Assembly (NCBI GenBank): GCA_014377155.1 | Contig: JACMQD010000485.1 | Location: 1 to 15,330, forward strand | DNA length: 15,330 nt | Origin: Herminiimonas sp. | GTDB taxonomy: Bacteria; Pseudomonadota; Gammaproteobacteria; Burkholderiales; Burkholderiaceae | Reading direction: 5' to 3' | Shown here: piece by piece, positions 1 through 11,218 of the stretch | Layout: each line of letters begins with the position of its first letter | How positions within the stretch are numbered: the first letter of the stretch is position 1 | Program-made: the position numbers and the translations under genes | Notes under the pieces: model-generated | What the model saw: the letters and a program-made list of their open reading frames with translations, nothing else | Database searches by the model: none | What the model was told of the DNA's origin: nothing

Positions 1-256
1 GGCGGTAGCCGAATATACCGCCTTGCAAGTCAAGCAGGCCGTGGTCGGTCATGGCAAGGCGCAAAAAGCCCAGGTGCAGGACATGGTGCAACGGCTTTTG
101 CTGCTGTCGGGCATGCCCAGCACCGATGCCGCCGATGCGCTGGGCGTGGCGATCTGTCATGCGCATAGCGGCGATGCGCTGGCGGCACTGGGGGCGCTGG
201 CGCCCGATCTTGCGCGCAAGGGATTGCGCGTACGCGGGGGAAGATTGATCGGCTGA
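1..256 (+). CDS. ruvC: RuvC Holliday junction endonuclease, C-terminal part
   Basis: Partial gene cut by the left edge, read in the frame starting at base 2 and ending in TGA at 254-256. RuvC is the dimeric nuclease that resolves Holliday junctions made mobile by RuvAB. The visible 84 residues include the family's C-terminal signature [14 protein letters not shown], whose two aspartates correspond to the last two of the four metal-binding acidic residues (D138 and D141 in E. coli). The preceding [17 protein letters not shown] stretch also fits RuvC. The first two catalytic acids lie outside the window. ruvA and ruvB follow on the same strand, but only after an opposite-strand gene, so ruvC probably ends its own transcript. 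The stop lies only 6 bases from the stop of the converging minus-strand gene. Identification is firm; the start cannot be seen. Confidence 0.93.
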   Translation, partial: AVAEYTALQVKQAVVGHGKAQKAQVQDMVQRLLLLSGMPSTDAADALGVAICHAHSGDALAALGALAPDLARKGLRVRGGRLIG

Positions 257-262
257 CCGGTC

Positions 263-766
263 TCAGATATGCCGCTCGGCATCACGCGCGGCTACCTCGA
301 ACGTATTGTGCCAATACGCGTCACGACCATGAATTAACGCCCACGCGCTGGCTGCCAGATAAGCGAACGGAAACAACATTCCCCAACGAGCGGCTTGGCT
401 GACATGGGCGAGTTCGTGCGTGAGGATGCGCGTCGACATGGCGTCTTGCGCGACCACCACCACGTGTCCGATCGCCATCGCGCTCATCGCGCCGAATGGA
501 TGTCGCGCCAGGAGCTGGTCGCCGAACGGACCGCGCACGACTAATGCATAGGTGCCGCCGTTGAACACCATTACATGCCCCTTTATCAGCCGTATCGGCA
601 GCGCCAGCAGCAGGCCGAAAAGCGTCAGCGGCAGTGCCCAGATGATTCCGAGAAGAAGTGCGGGCCAGAAAAAAACCCGGCGCAAGGTGGTGCTGACCGG
701 AGTCTCGACGCGATGTATGTTCTGATCGGCACGCCGTGCCTTGCGTGGAATTTTCTTGGTTTGCAT
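263..766 (-). CDS. Small membrane protein with HExxH (HELAH) zincin-like motif
   Basis: A 167-residue protein I cannot name. The N-terminus is basic and is followed by a strongly hydrophobic stretch at about residues 32-60, probably a transmembrane hairpin or long helix. A second hydrophobic stretch lies at about 129-145. HELAH at residues 117-121 fits the HExxH zinc-binding and catalytic motif of zincin metallopeptidases. The glutamate in NTFEVAARDAE (E157) is a plausible third ligand. HExxH followed by a hydrophobic stretch and a C-terminal FE..A segment recalls a group of small uncharacterised bacterial proteins, but I cannot confirm membership or activity. The ATG at 764-766 has GAGG about 9 bases upstream on its strand. 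The gene lies antisense between ruvC and ruvA, converging with ruvC (6-base gap) and diverging from ruvA (64-base gap). The ORF is clearly coding; protease function is inference. Confidence 0.75.
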   Translation of the reverse strand: MQTKKIPRKARRADQNIHRVETPVSTTLRRVFFWPALLLGIIWALPLTLFGLLLALPIRLIKGHVMVFNGGTYALVVRGPFGDQLLARHPFGAMSAMAIGHVVVVAQDAMSTRILTHELAHVSQAARWGMLFPFAYLAASAWALIHGRDAYWHNTFEVAARDAERHI

Positions 767-830
767 GTGCAGGGCCTCACGCTCTTGTCATGTATGATTC
801 AGGCACTTCTTTGACCAGGTTCATACCATC

Positions 831-1409
831 ATGATAGGCCGTATTTCCGGAATTCTGCTTGAGAAAAACCCACCTCAGCTTTTAATCGATTGCAACGGCG
901 TCGGCTATGAGATCGGCGTGCCGATGAGCACCTTTTATAACCTGCCGGGGCTTGGCGAAAAAGTCGTATTGCTGACACACCTGCTGGTGCGGGAAGACGC
1001 GCATTTATTGTACGGCTTCGGAACCGTCGATGAACGCAACCTGTTCAAGCAACTGATCAAGATCACCGGCGTCGGCGCCCGTACGGCGTTATCGATCCTG
1101 TCCGGCATGTCCGTCAATGACCTGGCGCAAGCGGTGACACTGCAGGAATCCGGTCGCCTGACCAAGGTGCCCGGCATCGGCAAGAAAACCGCCGAACGCC
1201 TGCTGCTCGAACTCAAGGGCAAGCTCGGCGCCGACCTCGGCGTAGCAGGCGGTGCAGTCCACAGCGACGCTACCTCCGACATTCTCAATGCCCTGCTCGC
1301 ATTGGGCTATTCAGACAAGGAAGCGTTGCTGGCTTTGAAACAAGTGCCGGCCGCATCCGGCGTCTCGGACGGCATCAAGCTGGCATTGAAGGCCTTGTCC
1401 AAAGGGTGA
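831..1409 (+). CDS. ruvA: RuvA, Holliday junction branch-migration subunit
   Basis: A 192-residue protein, slightly shorter than E. coli RuvA (203). RuvA tetramers bind four-way junctions and position RuvB hexamers for branch migration. The N-terminal OB-fold (about 1-63) begins with the typical [13 protein letters not shown]55 and D56 in [14 protein letters not shown] match the acidic pin that separates strands at the junction centre. Two helix-hairpin-helix motifs follow: [16 protein letters not shown] (about 75-90) and [16 protein letters not shown] (about 110-125). The C-terminal domain III (about 147-192), which contacts RuvB, is separated by a glycine- and alanine-rich linker. The ATG at 831 matches the family N-terminus; only a weak AGG lies upstream. 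ruvB starts 47 bases downstream on the same strand, so the two are probably co-transcribed. No LexA-type box was seen upstream. Confidence 0.97.
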   Translation: MIGRISGILLEKNPPQLLIDCNGVGYEIGVPMSTFYNLPGLGEKVVLLTHLLVREDAHLLYGFGTVDERNLFKQLIKITGVGARTALSILSGMSVNDLAQAVTLQESGRLTKVPGIGKKTAERLLLELKGKLGADLGVAGGAVHSDATSDILNALLALGYSDKEALLALKQVPAASGVSDGIKLALKALSKG

Positions 1410-1456
1410 TAGGGCTACAATGCAAGATCCCTGATCTTGATTGAAAAACGTATTCC

Positions 1457-2521
<1,065 letters not shown>

Positions 2522-2550
2522 CCCACCCCGTGAACGAGACGCCGCGCGCC

Positions 2551-3003
2551 ATGCATATCTGGGTCGATGCCGACGCCTGTCCGGTCGCCATCAAGGAGAT
2601 TCTGTTCCGCATGGCCGATCGTCTGAAAATTCCGGTCACGCTGGTGGCCAATAAGCTGCTGCGCGTGCCGCCGTCGCCCTATATCAATGCGATTCAGGTT
2701 GCCGCAGGATTCGACGTCGCCGATAGTGAAATCGTGCGTCTGGTCGCGCCCGGAGATCTGGTCGTGACCGCCGACATTCCGCTGGCCTCCGACATTTTGG
2801 ATAAGGGCGGCTTTCCGCTCAACCCGCGTGGTGATTTCTATACTGTGGATACGATTGCCCAACAGTTGACAATGCGTGCATTTCTGGACCAATTGCGCGC
2901 GAGCGGTGTCGATACTGGTGGCCCCGCGCCATTTTCACAACGTGACCGGCAGGCATTCGCCAACCAGCTCGACCGGTACTTGGCGCAACGGGCGCATCGA
3001 TAA
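2551..3003 (+). CDS. YaiI/YqxD family protein (DUF188)
   Basis: A 150-residue protein of the UPF0178/YaiI-YqxD family, whose biochemical function is not settled. The N-terminus [19 protein letters not shown] is the family hallmark, and [13 protein letters not shown] plus NPRGDFYT near residues 70-100 are further conserved blocks. The fold is related to PIN-like or NYN-like nucleases with clustered aspartates, but I do not assign nuclease activity. I chose the ATG at 2551 because the conserved start lines up with E. coli YaiI (about 152 residues). In-frame GTG codons at 2530 and 2500 would add 7 or 17 unconserved residues, the latter overlapping ruvB, and none of the starts has a strong Shine-Dalgarno. 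The spacing to ruvB (29 bases) suggests a shared transcript. Confidence 0.88.
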   Translation: MHIWVDADACPVAIKEILFRMADRLKIPVTLVANKLLRVPPSPYINAIQVAAGFDVADSEIVRLVAPGDLVVTADIPLASDILDKGGFPLNPRGDFYTVDTIAQQLTMRAFLDQLRASGVDTGGPAPFSQRDRQAFANQLDRYLAQRAHR

Positions 3004-3147
3004 AATCCAGCAGTGATCGCGTTTGAAAAAATTACAATAGTGCCTAGGACAATTTGACCTAAAAGAACCTGCATTTGGCACTTGTTAAATCATATTGTGT
3101 CGCAGACAATGAGCATTATCCGATTCACCTTCCCGCGCGAGCCTGCC

Positions 3148-3990
3148 ATGCTGATGTCCACCCAAACCACCCGGTACGCACATCAATTGCTCGATGTACG
3201 TGCACACGGCAAGCGACTGGCGCCCTTGTCAGCGACCGTGCCATTGTCGATTCACGACGGTTATGACATTGCCAAGAGCATTACCGATGCGCGCGTTGCG
3301 CAAGGCGAGGTGCAAATCGGGCGCAAGATCGGGTTCACCAATCGCAAGATCTGGCCGAAGTACGGTGTGCGTGCGCCGATCGACCAGCCGATCTGGGCGC
3401 CGATGTTCGACACCACGGTGCGTTTTACCGAAGACAATCACGGCGTCCAGAGTCTGAAAGGTGCGTTGCAACCGCGCATCGAGCCTGAAATCGTGTTCAG
3501 CCTGAGACGCACGCCGGCACCTGATGCCACGATGGAAGAAGTGGCAGACTGCATCGAATGGATGGCGCACGGCCTTGAAATTGTGGTTTGTCCTTTCCCT
3601 GACTGGAAATTCGACACCGCTGACGCGATCGCGGCGTTCGGTTTGCATGGATCACTGATTATCGGCGAGCCGCATATGCTGTCGTCAGCGACGCGGCGCA
3701 ACCTTGCCAGCATCTTGGCCAATGCCAGCGTGTCGTTGTCCTGCAGTGAGGCGGCAACCTTTGCGCTGGTCGCCGCCGGATTCGGCAGCGACGTGCTCGA
3801 CAGTCCGGTGCATGCGCTGTGGCACTTGCACCGTCTGTTGCAGAGTCAGCCGCAATTTCAGCCGCTAACGGCCGGCGAAGTCATCACGACCGGCACCTGG
3901 ACCGATGCCTATCCGGTTCGCTCGGGACAAACCTGGACTACCGCATTTTCAGGCGTGGCATTGCCCGGGCTTACGATTTCATTTGTTTGA
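3148..3990 (+). CDS. 2-keto-4-pentenoate hydratase (MhpD/HpaH-like), FAH superfamily
   Basis: About 280 residues, close to MhpD (269). Relatives hydrate 2-hydroxypenta-2,4-dienoate-type compounds or decarboxylate 4-oxalocrotonate in meta-cleavage of aromatics, using Mg2+ or Mn2+. GRKIGFTNRKIWPKYGV (about 59-75) matches the substrate-loop block with the conserved lysine. IEPEIVFSL gives E112 and E114, and GLEIV gives E144, which fits the three-glutamate metal site of MhpD in spacing. No other aromatic-degradation gene lies nearby, so the substrate is unknown. The start is uncertain: the frame is open from a TTG at 3082, with ATGs at 3109, 3148 and 3154. I prefer 3148 (or 3154) because the residue count to GRK then matches MhpD. 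Bases 3004-3147 hold a TACAAT at 3033-3038 as a possible -10 without a convincing -35. The gene converges with the phytase-like gene, 24 bases away. Confidence 0.82.
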   Translation: MLMSTQTTRYAHQLLDVRAHGKRLAPLSATVPLSIHDGYDIAKSITDARVAQGEVQIGRKIGFTNRKIWPKYGVRAPIDQPIWAPMFDTTVRFTEDNHGVQSLKGALQPRIEPEIVFSLRRTPAPDATMEEVADCIEWMAHGLEIVVCPFPDWKFDTADAIAAFGLHGSLIIGEPHMLSSATRRNLASILANASVSLSCSEAATFALVAAGFGSDVLDSPVHALWHLHRLLQSQPQFQPLTAGEVITTGTWTDAYPVRSGQTWTTAFSGVALPGLTISFV

Positions 3991-4014
3991 CGACACGGCG
4001 GATGGCCGGCGTGG

Positions 4015-5427
4015 TCAGGCTGCGAGATAATCTTTCAGGGGTTTGGGCAATCTGAACAGCCACAGGTACAGCCGACTGTCCTCTGAGGTACTAAGGCCGA
4101 GCTTGAAATCCAGCCGCTCGCAGGGACCGCGCCCGATTGCCGTCAACCTGCCTTCGAGGTCGACTCTTACCTTGTTGAACGCAACGTCGTTGCCCGCGTG
4201 ATCAGTGATCCCCGAGGTCAAGCGGAAGTCGTTGTCATTAGTTATTGCGATGGTGCGATCGTCGATCATACTCACGCCTTCGGCTTTTTCGGCAGTCCAG
4301 CCATAGCGCGAATTACCACTCTCATCTTTTTCCCGCAAGTCGATCAGCGATACGCGTTTGACTGGCACGATGCCGTTCGCGGCAAGCGCCGCGCTCGTGC
4401 GTAGGTATTCCGCTTCCCGGTGATAGGGTTTGACGCTGGAAAGATCGGTGGCGCTTGCCAAGTCGATGAGAACGACAGCGTTGTGCATCACGCCGTCAAC
4501 CTGCGTTCCTTGTTCGATCAGCAGGAACGTGGTGTCATCGATTGCAGCCAGGTCGCCCAGCTTGACGTCGTCGCCGGTGGGATAGACGTCGGTATCGACC
4601 GCGTAAGCGAACATGCGGGTCGACGTTGTGACCGGGTCGTATTCGACCAGCCGAATGAACGGAGCCGGCACGCTCTCGGCGCCATCAAGCGCAGGCATCT
4701 TCAGCGGGCTTTGCAACACGCCGTAGACCCTGCCATTAGGCGTTACGGCGACGCCTTCAAAACCACGGTTGGGCTGGCGAAACTGCAACACGTCCGGTAA
4801 ACCGCTGCCAGGTCCCAGTTTTTGCAGAATCCTGCCACTGCGGGCATCGACTTGCAGCAGGTATGGACCATATTCATCTCCGAGCCAGAGCCTGCCATGC
4901 GCATCGATGGCGATGCCTTCGGTATCGAGGCCGTGCTCGTCGAACGGCAGGGTAGCGCGCAAGTTCTCTGTCAATGGGATTTCGCCGGTGGAACCGATGC
5001 CAGCCCGTTTTGGCAAACCGGTTATCCGTGTGCCGTCAGCACGGCGCAGATCGGTCAGCGACTGTAGCGTGGCACGCTGTCCGGCAAGCCGGATCGTGCC
5101 GAATTTCGGGCTGAAGTCCGGGGCCGGAAACACCTTGGTTTGGAGGCCGGCAACTGTGTCGGGAGCGCTGGCGTTCGGCCCGCGATCAGTAAGGACGTAG
5201 AACAGCATGTCGCCATTATCGTCCTTGCCCTGATAGGCGAGACCTGAACCGAGACTGACCGGAAAGCCTTCGGGAAACGTCGCCTTGACTGTGGCATCCA
5301 CGCCAACGTACGGGACGTTGAACCGTGGATCGATATCGATGACATGGCGCGTTGCGACGATGTCGACGGCCTCCAACCGGCCAGGCTGATCTGTCGACTG
5401 CGGCGTGACGTCGTCAGGATTGCGCAT
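4015..5427 (-). CDS. Phytase-like / esterase-like beta-propeller protein
   Basis: A 470-residue protein of the family often labelled 'esterase-like activity of phytase' (phytase-like domain). Visible marks are the block LGSGLAYQGKDDNGDMLFYV then LTDRGP at about 59-84, the repeated patterns GLDTEGIAIDAHGRLWLGDE (about 167-186) and RGFEGVAVTPNGRVYGVLQS (about 221-240), and the C-terminal segments TIAITNDNDFRL and EGVSMID. These look like blades of a beta-propeller. Members are usually exported, but the N-terminus here (MRNPDDVTPQST) has no hydrophobic signal segment. Either the protein is cytoplasmic, the start is wrong, or the signal has been lost. The ATG lies 21 bases after the stop of the DUF2147 gene with no clear Shine-Dalgarno, so the two are probably co-transcribed. 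Substrate unknown; I assign family only. Confidence 0.8.
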   Translation of the reverse strand: MRNPDDVTPQSTDQPGRLEAVDIVATRHVIDIDPRFNVPYVGVDATVKATFPEGFPVSLGSGLAYQGKDDNGDMLFYVLTDRGPNASAPDTVAGLQTKVFPAPDFSPKFGTIRLAGQRATLQSLTDLRRADGTRITGLPKRAGIGSTGEIPLTENLRATLPFDEHGLDTEGIAIDAHGRLWLGDEYGPYLLQVDARSGRILQKLGPGSGLPDVLQFRQPNRGFEGVAVTPNGRVYGVLQSPLKMPALDGAESVPAPFIRLVEYDPVTTSTRMFAYAVDTDVYPTGDDVKLGDLAAIDDTTFLLIEQGTQVDGVMHNAVVLIDLASATDLSSVKPYHREAEYLRTSAALAANGIVPVKRVSLIDLREKDESGNSRYGWTAEKAEGVSMIDDRTIAITNDNDFRLTSGITDHAGNDVAFNKVRVDLEGRLTAIGRGPCERLDFKLGLSTSEDSRLYLWLFRLPKPLKDYLAA

Positions 5428-5448
5428 AATTTGCCAGGCGCACTCGCG

Positions 5449-5892
5449 TCACTCCTCGCGCACCCAGGTCTGGGTGCGGCCCAGCATCGGCACGCCAATA
5501 TAGCCGCGCACGTTGAGTTTCTTGCCGCCGTCGGCGATCGACATCTTGCTCTTGTAGAGCTTGCCGTTGGCCGGGTCGAGAATCTGGCCACCCGCATAGT
5601 CGTCGCCGTCGGGTCGCATGCCTGTGAGGATCGTCATGCCGACCATCGGCTGATCCTTGCGTGCACCTTCGCATTTGTCGCATTTCGGATTTTGCGGTTC
5701 GCTCGGCTCCCGGAACACCTTTTCGATCTTGCCCAGCAGTTCGCCGTTGCTTTCGCTGATGCGAATCAATGCCTTCGGCTTGCCGGACTGGTCGTCGATG
5801 TTTTTCCACAAACCGACCGGCGACGGTTGCTGCGCAAACGCGGCGCCGGATAACACGGCCAATGTTGCGATGCTCGTGATGATTTTTTTCAT
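5449..5892 (-). CDS. Secreted DUF2147 family protein
   Basis: A 147-residue exported protein. The first 20 residues form a clean Sec signal (MKKIITSIATLAVLSGAAFA), with probable cleavage before QQPSP. The mature part carries the DUF2147 pattern: GLWKNIDDQSGKPKALIRI at the start, a central C71-x-x-C74 pair (NPKCDKCEG), the MTILTGM block, GGQILDPANGKLYKSKM, and a C-terminal LNVRGYIGVPMLGRTQTWVR. The function of DUF2147 proteins is not established; the fold is expected to be a small beta-barrel in the periplasm. I start at the ATG at 5890-5892, not the in-frame ATG 15 bases upstream, because GGGGA lies 8 bases before it and the signal then begins directly with MKK. valS lies 56 bases upstream and the phytase-like gene 21 bases downstream on the same strand. 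Confidence 0.9.
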   Translation of the reverse strand: MKKIITSIATLAVLSGAAFAQQPSPVGLWKNIDDQSGKPKALIRISESNGELLGKIEKVFREPSEPQNPKCDKCEGARKDQPMVGMTILTGMRPDGDDYAGGQILDPANGKLYKSKMSIADGGKKLNVRGYIGVPMLGRTQTWVREE

Positions 5893-5948
5893 TGCTAGTG
5901 TCCCCATTTATAGGTTTTCAAGTCTTAATGCCGGATAGCCTGACCGGC

Positions 5949-8771
5949 CTATTTTAGCTTGCCGAATTGTTCGCGCAGTTTTTCAAGCGTGGCGACAAAA
6001 GCCGCGAGTCGCTCCTTTTCTTGTCCAACCACTTGGGCAGGGGCGCGCGAGACGAAGCTTTCATTGCCGAGCTTGGTGTTGATTTTGACTACTTCGCCGT
6101 CGAGCCGCGTGATCTCCTTCAACAGACGTTCGCGTTCTGCCGCGATATCGATCTCGACTTTGAGCATCAGCTTGGTGTCACCCACGATCGAAACCGGCGC
6201 CGGCGACTCGGGCAGCGCATCGGCCACCTGCACCTCGGACAGTTTCGCCAGTGCCTGCAAGTAGGGCGCGAACGATTGCAATTGTGCCTTGGTTGCGGCG
6301 TCGTTGGCTTCCATGATCAGCGGCACCCGCACCGCAGGCGACAACTGCATCTCGCCGCGCAGGTTGCGGCAGGCGTCGGTTATCAGCTTCAGTTGCGTCA
6401 TCCAGGCTTCGGCCGCGTCATCGATTTTCTCGGGCTGCGCTTGCGGATACGGCTGGCGCATGATCGAGTCGCCAGCCGCGTCCAGCACTTTGCCCGACAA
6501 GGGCGCCACGGTTTGCCACAGCGCTTCGGTGATGAACGGAATGATCGGATGGGCGAGGCGCAGCACGCATTCGAGAACGCGCAGCAAGGTGCGGCGGGTG
6601 GCGCGCTGCTGGGCATCGGTGCCGTGCTGGACCTGCACTTTGGCGACTTCCAGGTACCAGTCGCAATACTCGTCCCAAATGAACTTGTAGATCGACGACG
6701 CGATATTGTCGAAGCGATAGTCGGCGAACCCCTTTTCGACCTCGGCTTCGGTACGCTGCATCAGCGACACGATCCAGTGGTCAGCCGGCGAAAAATCGAG
6801 GTAACCGTCGTTGCCATGTTCCTCCAGCCCGCAATCCTTGCCTTCGGTATTCATCAGCACGAAGCGGGTCGCATTCCACAGCTTGTTGCAGAAATTGCGA
6901 TAGCCTTCGCAGCGGTTCAGGTCGAAATTGATGTTGCGGCCGAGCGAAGCATAGCTCGCCATCGTGAAGCGCAGCGCATCGGTACCGAACGCGGCGATCC
7001 CGGCGGGATATTCCTTGCGCGTGGCTTTTTCTATCTTGGCCGCGTCTTTAGGATTCATCAGACCGGTGGTGCGTTTGCCGACCAGCGTATCGACATCGAT
7101 ACCATCGATCAGGTCAATCGGATCGAGCGTGTTGCCCTTCGACTTCGACATTTTCTGACCGCTGCTGTCGCGCACCAGACCATGCACATAGACGGTATCG
7201 AACGGTACTTTGCCGGTGAAGTGCGTGGTCATCATGACCATGCGCGCGACCCAGAAAAAGATGATGTCGAAACCCGTGACCAGTACCGAGGACGGCAGGA
7301 ACATCTTGTAGTCAGGCGTTTCTTCGGGCCAGCCGAGCGTGGAAAAGGGCACCAGCGCCGACGAAAACCAGGTGTCGAGCACATCCTTGTCGCGAGAATC
7401 GGCGCCGAGCGTCTTGCCATCGGCTTGCGCCTTCTGCAAGGCTTCGTCGAAATTACGACCGACGTAGGGCGTGCCGTCGTCGGCGTACCATGCCGGAATC
7501 TGGTGGCCCCACCACAGTTGACGCGAGATGCACCAATCCTGAATATTGTTGAGCCACTGGTTGTAGGTCGTGGTCCAGTTTTCAGGAATCATCCTGATCT
7601 CGCCGCTGGCAACTTTTTCCAGCGCCACTTCGGCGATCGATTTGCCAGGGAAATAGGTGCCTTCCGGCGCCGGTTTGCTCATCGCCACGAACCATTGGTC
7701 GGTCAGCATCGGTTCGATGACGACGCCGGTGCGGTCGCCGCGCGGCACCATCAGCTTGTGCGGCTTGACCGAGTCGAGCAGGCCGGCCGCGTCGAGGTCG
7801 GCGACGATTTGCTTGCGCGCGACGAACCGGTCCATGTCCTGATAGGGTGCCGGGGCGTTGTCATTGATCCTGGCGTCGAGCGTCATGATGGTGATCATCG
7901 GCAGCTGATGGCGCTGGCCAACGGCGTAATCGTTGAGGTCATGCGCCGGCGTGATCTTCACGCAGCCAGTGCCGAAATCCTTGTCGACGTACTCGTCGGC
8001 GATGATCGGAATCTGCCGGTCGCATAGCGGCAGTACTAGCATCTTGCCAATCAGGTGCAGATAGCGCTCGTCGGTCGGATCGACCGCCACGGCCACGTCG
8101 CCCAGCATGGTTTCCGGACGCGTAGTGGCAACCGTCATGTGGCCGCTGCCATCGGCCAGCGGATAGCGGATATGCCACATCGAACCGTCTTCTTCTTCCG
8201 AGACCACTTCCAGGTCGGACACCGCCGTGCCCAGTTTCGGGTCCCAGTTCACCAGACGCTTGCCGCGATAGATTAGGCCCTGCTCGAACAGGCGCACGAA
8301 GACTTCGGTCACCGTACCCGACAGCTTCTCGTCCATCGTAAAGTATTCACGGCTCCAGTCGGTCGAGGCGCCCATACGGCGCATCTGGCCGGTAATCGTG
8401 GAACCGGATTTTTCTTTCCATTCCCAGACTTTTTCGACGAATTTCTCGCGGCCGAGGTCGTGGCGCGAGAGCTTCTGGGCGTCGAGCTGGCGTTCGACCA
8501 CGATCTGCGTGGCGATGCCGGCATGGTCGGTGCCCGGAATCCACGCGGTATTGAAGCCGCGCATGCGGTGATAGCGGGTCAGGCCATCCATAATGGTCTG
8601 ATTGAACGCATGGCCCATGTGCAGGGTGCCCGTCACATTCGGCGGCGGCAGCTGGATCGAGAACGAAGGCTTGCCGACGACCGTGGTGGCAGTGTAATAC
8701 CCGCGCTGTTCCCACTCGTTACGCCAGAAGGCCTCGATGTCGGCAGGGTCGAATGATTTGGCTAATTCCAT
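5949..8771 (-). CDS. valS: Valyl-tRNA synthetase
   Basis: A 940-residue class I aminoacyl-tRNA synthetase that charges tRNA-Val and edits mischarged threonine; the length fits bacterial ValS. The HIGH motif appears as HMGH at about 51-54 in [18 protein letters not shown], and the KMSKS motif at about 540-544. [17 protein letters not shown], the editing-domain block [18 protein letters not shown], and the anticodon-binding region [17 protein letters not shown] are all present. The last 65 or so residues form the charged coiled-coil tRNA arm typical of ValS. The frame is open up to an ATG at 8834, but I start at 8769-8771 ([16 protein letters not shown]), which matches the family N-terminus. 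A TATAAT on this strand at 8802-8807 lies inside the longer version, arguing against it. Transcription diverges from thiC; DUF2147 follows after 56 bases. Confidence 0.97.
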   Translation of the reverse strand: MELAKSFDPADIEAFWRNEWEQRGYYTATTVVGKPSFSIQLPPPNVTGTLHMGHAFNQTIMDGLTRYHRMRGFNTAWIPGTDHAGIATQIVVERQLDAQKLSRHDLGREKFVEKVWEWKEKSGSTITGQMRRMGASTDWSREYFTMDEKLSGTVTEVFVRLFEQGLIYRGKRLVNWDPKLGTAVSDLEVVSEEEDGSMWHIRYPLADGSGHMTVATTRPETMLGDVAVAVDPTDERYLHLIGKMLVLPLCDRQIPIIADEYVDKDFGTGCVKITPAHDLNDYAVGQRHQLPMITIMTLDARINDNAPAPYQDMDRFVARKQIVADLDAAGLLDSVKPHKLMVPRGDRTGVVIEPMLTDQWFVAMSKPAPEGTYFPGKSIAEVALEKVASGEIRMIPENWTTTYNQWLNNIQDWCISRQLWWGHQIPAWYADDGTPYVGRNFDEALQKAQADGKTLGADSRDKDVLDTWFSSALVPFSTLGWPEETPDYKMFLPSSVLVTGFDIIFFWVARMVMMTTHFTGKVPFDTVYVHGLVRDSSGQKMSKSKGNTLDPIDLIDGIDVDTLVGKRTTGLMNPKDAAKIEKATRKEYPAGIAAFGTDALRFTMASYASLGRNINFDLNRCEGYRNFCNKLWNATRFVLMNTEGKDCGLEEHGNDGYLDFSPADHWIVSLMQRTEAEVEKGFADYRFDNIASSIYKFIWDEYCDWYLEVAKVQVQHGTDAQQRATRRTLLRVLECVLRLAHPIIPFITEALWQTVAPLSGKVLDAAGDSIMRQPYPQAQPEKIDDAAEAWMTQLKLITDACRNLRGEMQLSPAVRVPLIMEANDAATKAQLQSFAPYLQALAKLSEVQVADALPESPAPVSIVGDTKLMLKVEIDIAAERERLLKEITRLDGEVVKINTKLGNESFVSRAPAQVVGQEKERLAAFVATLEKLREQFGKLK

Positions 8772-8801
8772 GATTTCTATCAGTTTAAATTCGAATCGAA
8801 C

Positions 8802-8807
8802 ATTATA
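8802..8807 (-). promoter_or_regulatory. Possible valS -10 box (TATAAT)
   Basis: Read on the minus strand, bases 8807-8802 spell a perfect TATAAT. Initiation about 7 bases downstream (near 8795) would give a leader of about 25 bases to the valS ATG at 8771. The -35 is poor: at 17-base spacing the hexamer is ACAAGA, and a better TTGCAC at 8834-8829 is 21 bases away. The placement supports the shorter valS start. The evidence is one hexamer plus position. Confidence 0.35.
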
Positions 8808-8842
8808 AGGGACGTAATCCGCCGTCTTGTGCAAATCGCGGG

Positions 8843-8848
8843 TAGAAT
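8843..8848 (+). promoter_or_regulatory. Possible thiC operon -10 box (TAGAAT)
   Basis: TAGAAT lies about 40 bases before the TPP aptamer, in the right place for a sigma-70 start near 8855 that would transcribe the whole riboswitch. No recognisable -35 is present 16-18 bases upstream. The call rests on one near-consensus hexamer and its position between the divergent valS and thiC genes. Confidence 0.3.
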
Positions 8849-8859
8849 CGCTGTGTTGT

Positions 8860-8877
8860 CCGCGATCGTCATCGCGG
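8860..8877 (+). promoter_or_regulatory. Perfect 7-bp hairpin just 5' of the TPP aptamer
   Basis: CCGCGAT (8860-8866), loop CGTC (8867-8870) and ATCGCGG (8871-8877) form an uninterrupted seven-pair stem, four bases before the aptamer begins. There is no U-run after it, so it is not a terminator. It could be a 5' stabilising stem or a pause site helping the aptamer fold, or a DNA-level operator for the divergent promoters. The stem is seen directly; any function is inference. Confidence 0.5.
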
Positions 8878-8881
8878 GCAT

Positions 8882-10946
<2,065 letters not shown>

Positions 10947-10949
10947 GCC

Positions 10950-11156
10950 ATGACGATCGATATCGAACTCAACGGTGCGCCTCACAAGATCTCAGCGGGT
11001 CAGAGTCTGGACGACCTGGTGCGGTCGCTGGATCTGGCCGGCAAGGCTTTGGCAGTGGCCGTCAACCGGCATGTGGTACCGCGTCAGGCTTGGTCACAGC
11101 GTGTGCTGAGGCCAGCCGACCGGATCGACATCGTGCGCGCGATTGGCGGCGGCTAG
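10950..11156 (+). CDS. thiS: ThiS, sulfur carrier protein
   Basis: A 68-residue ubiquitin-fold protein (E. coli ThiS has 66). It ends in the diagnostic Gly-Gly (RAIGGG), whose terminal glycine is adenylated by ThiF and converted to a thiocarboxylate that gives sulfur to ThiG. MTIDIELNGAPHKISAGQSL and AVAVNRHVVPR match the beta-grasp core. It starts three bases after the thiC stop (TAAGCCATG), so translation is probably coupled. thiG follows after 62 bases. No thiF is present in the window, so activation must be supplied from elsewhere, for example ThiF or a MoeB-type enzyme. Confidence 0.95.
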   Translation: MTIDIELNGAPHKISAGQSLDDLVRSLDLAGKALAVAVNRHVVPRQAWSQRVLRPADRIDIVRAIGGG

Positions 11157-11218
11157 CCACAAGAATGCTCGCCCTCGCGCTGCCTGTCATGCGTTTCAAG
11201 TAACAACAGGAGAACAAA

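Noticed and set aside
3054..3090. TTGACC followed by TTAAAT as a promoter for the hydratase gene
   Set aside because: The spacing is 25 bases, far from the 16-18 needed.
5930..5948. Hairpin GCCGG / CCGGC with a nine-base loop just after the valS stop
   Set aside because: Only five pairs and no U-run on the valS strand, so not supported as an intrinsic terminator.
5967..8027. 686-codon open frame on the plus strand, antisense to valS
   Set aside because: It lies wholly inside valS, which has every synthetase motif. The translation is arginine- and histidine-rich with no recognisable domain, as expected of a shadow frame in GC-rich coding DNA.
11165..11203. Twelve-codon ORF (MLALALPVMRFK) between thiS and thiG, ending just before the thiG Shine-Dalgarno
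   Set aside because: Too short to judge, with no Shine-Dalgarno and no regulatory codon run. It could couple translation to thiG, but nothing in the sequence favours that over chance.
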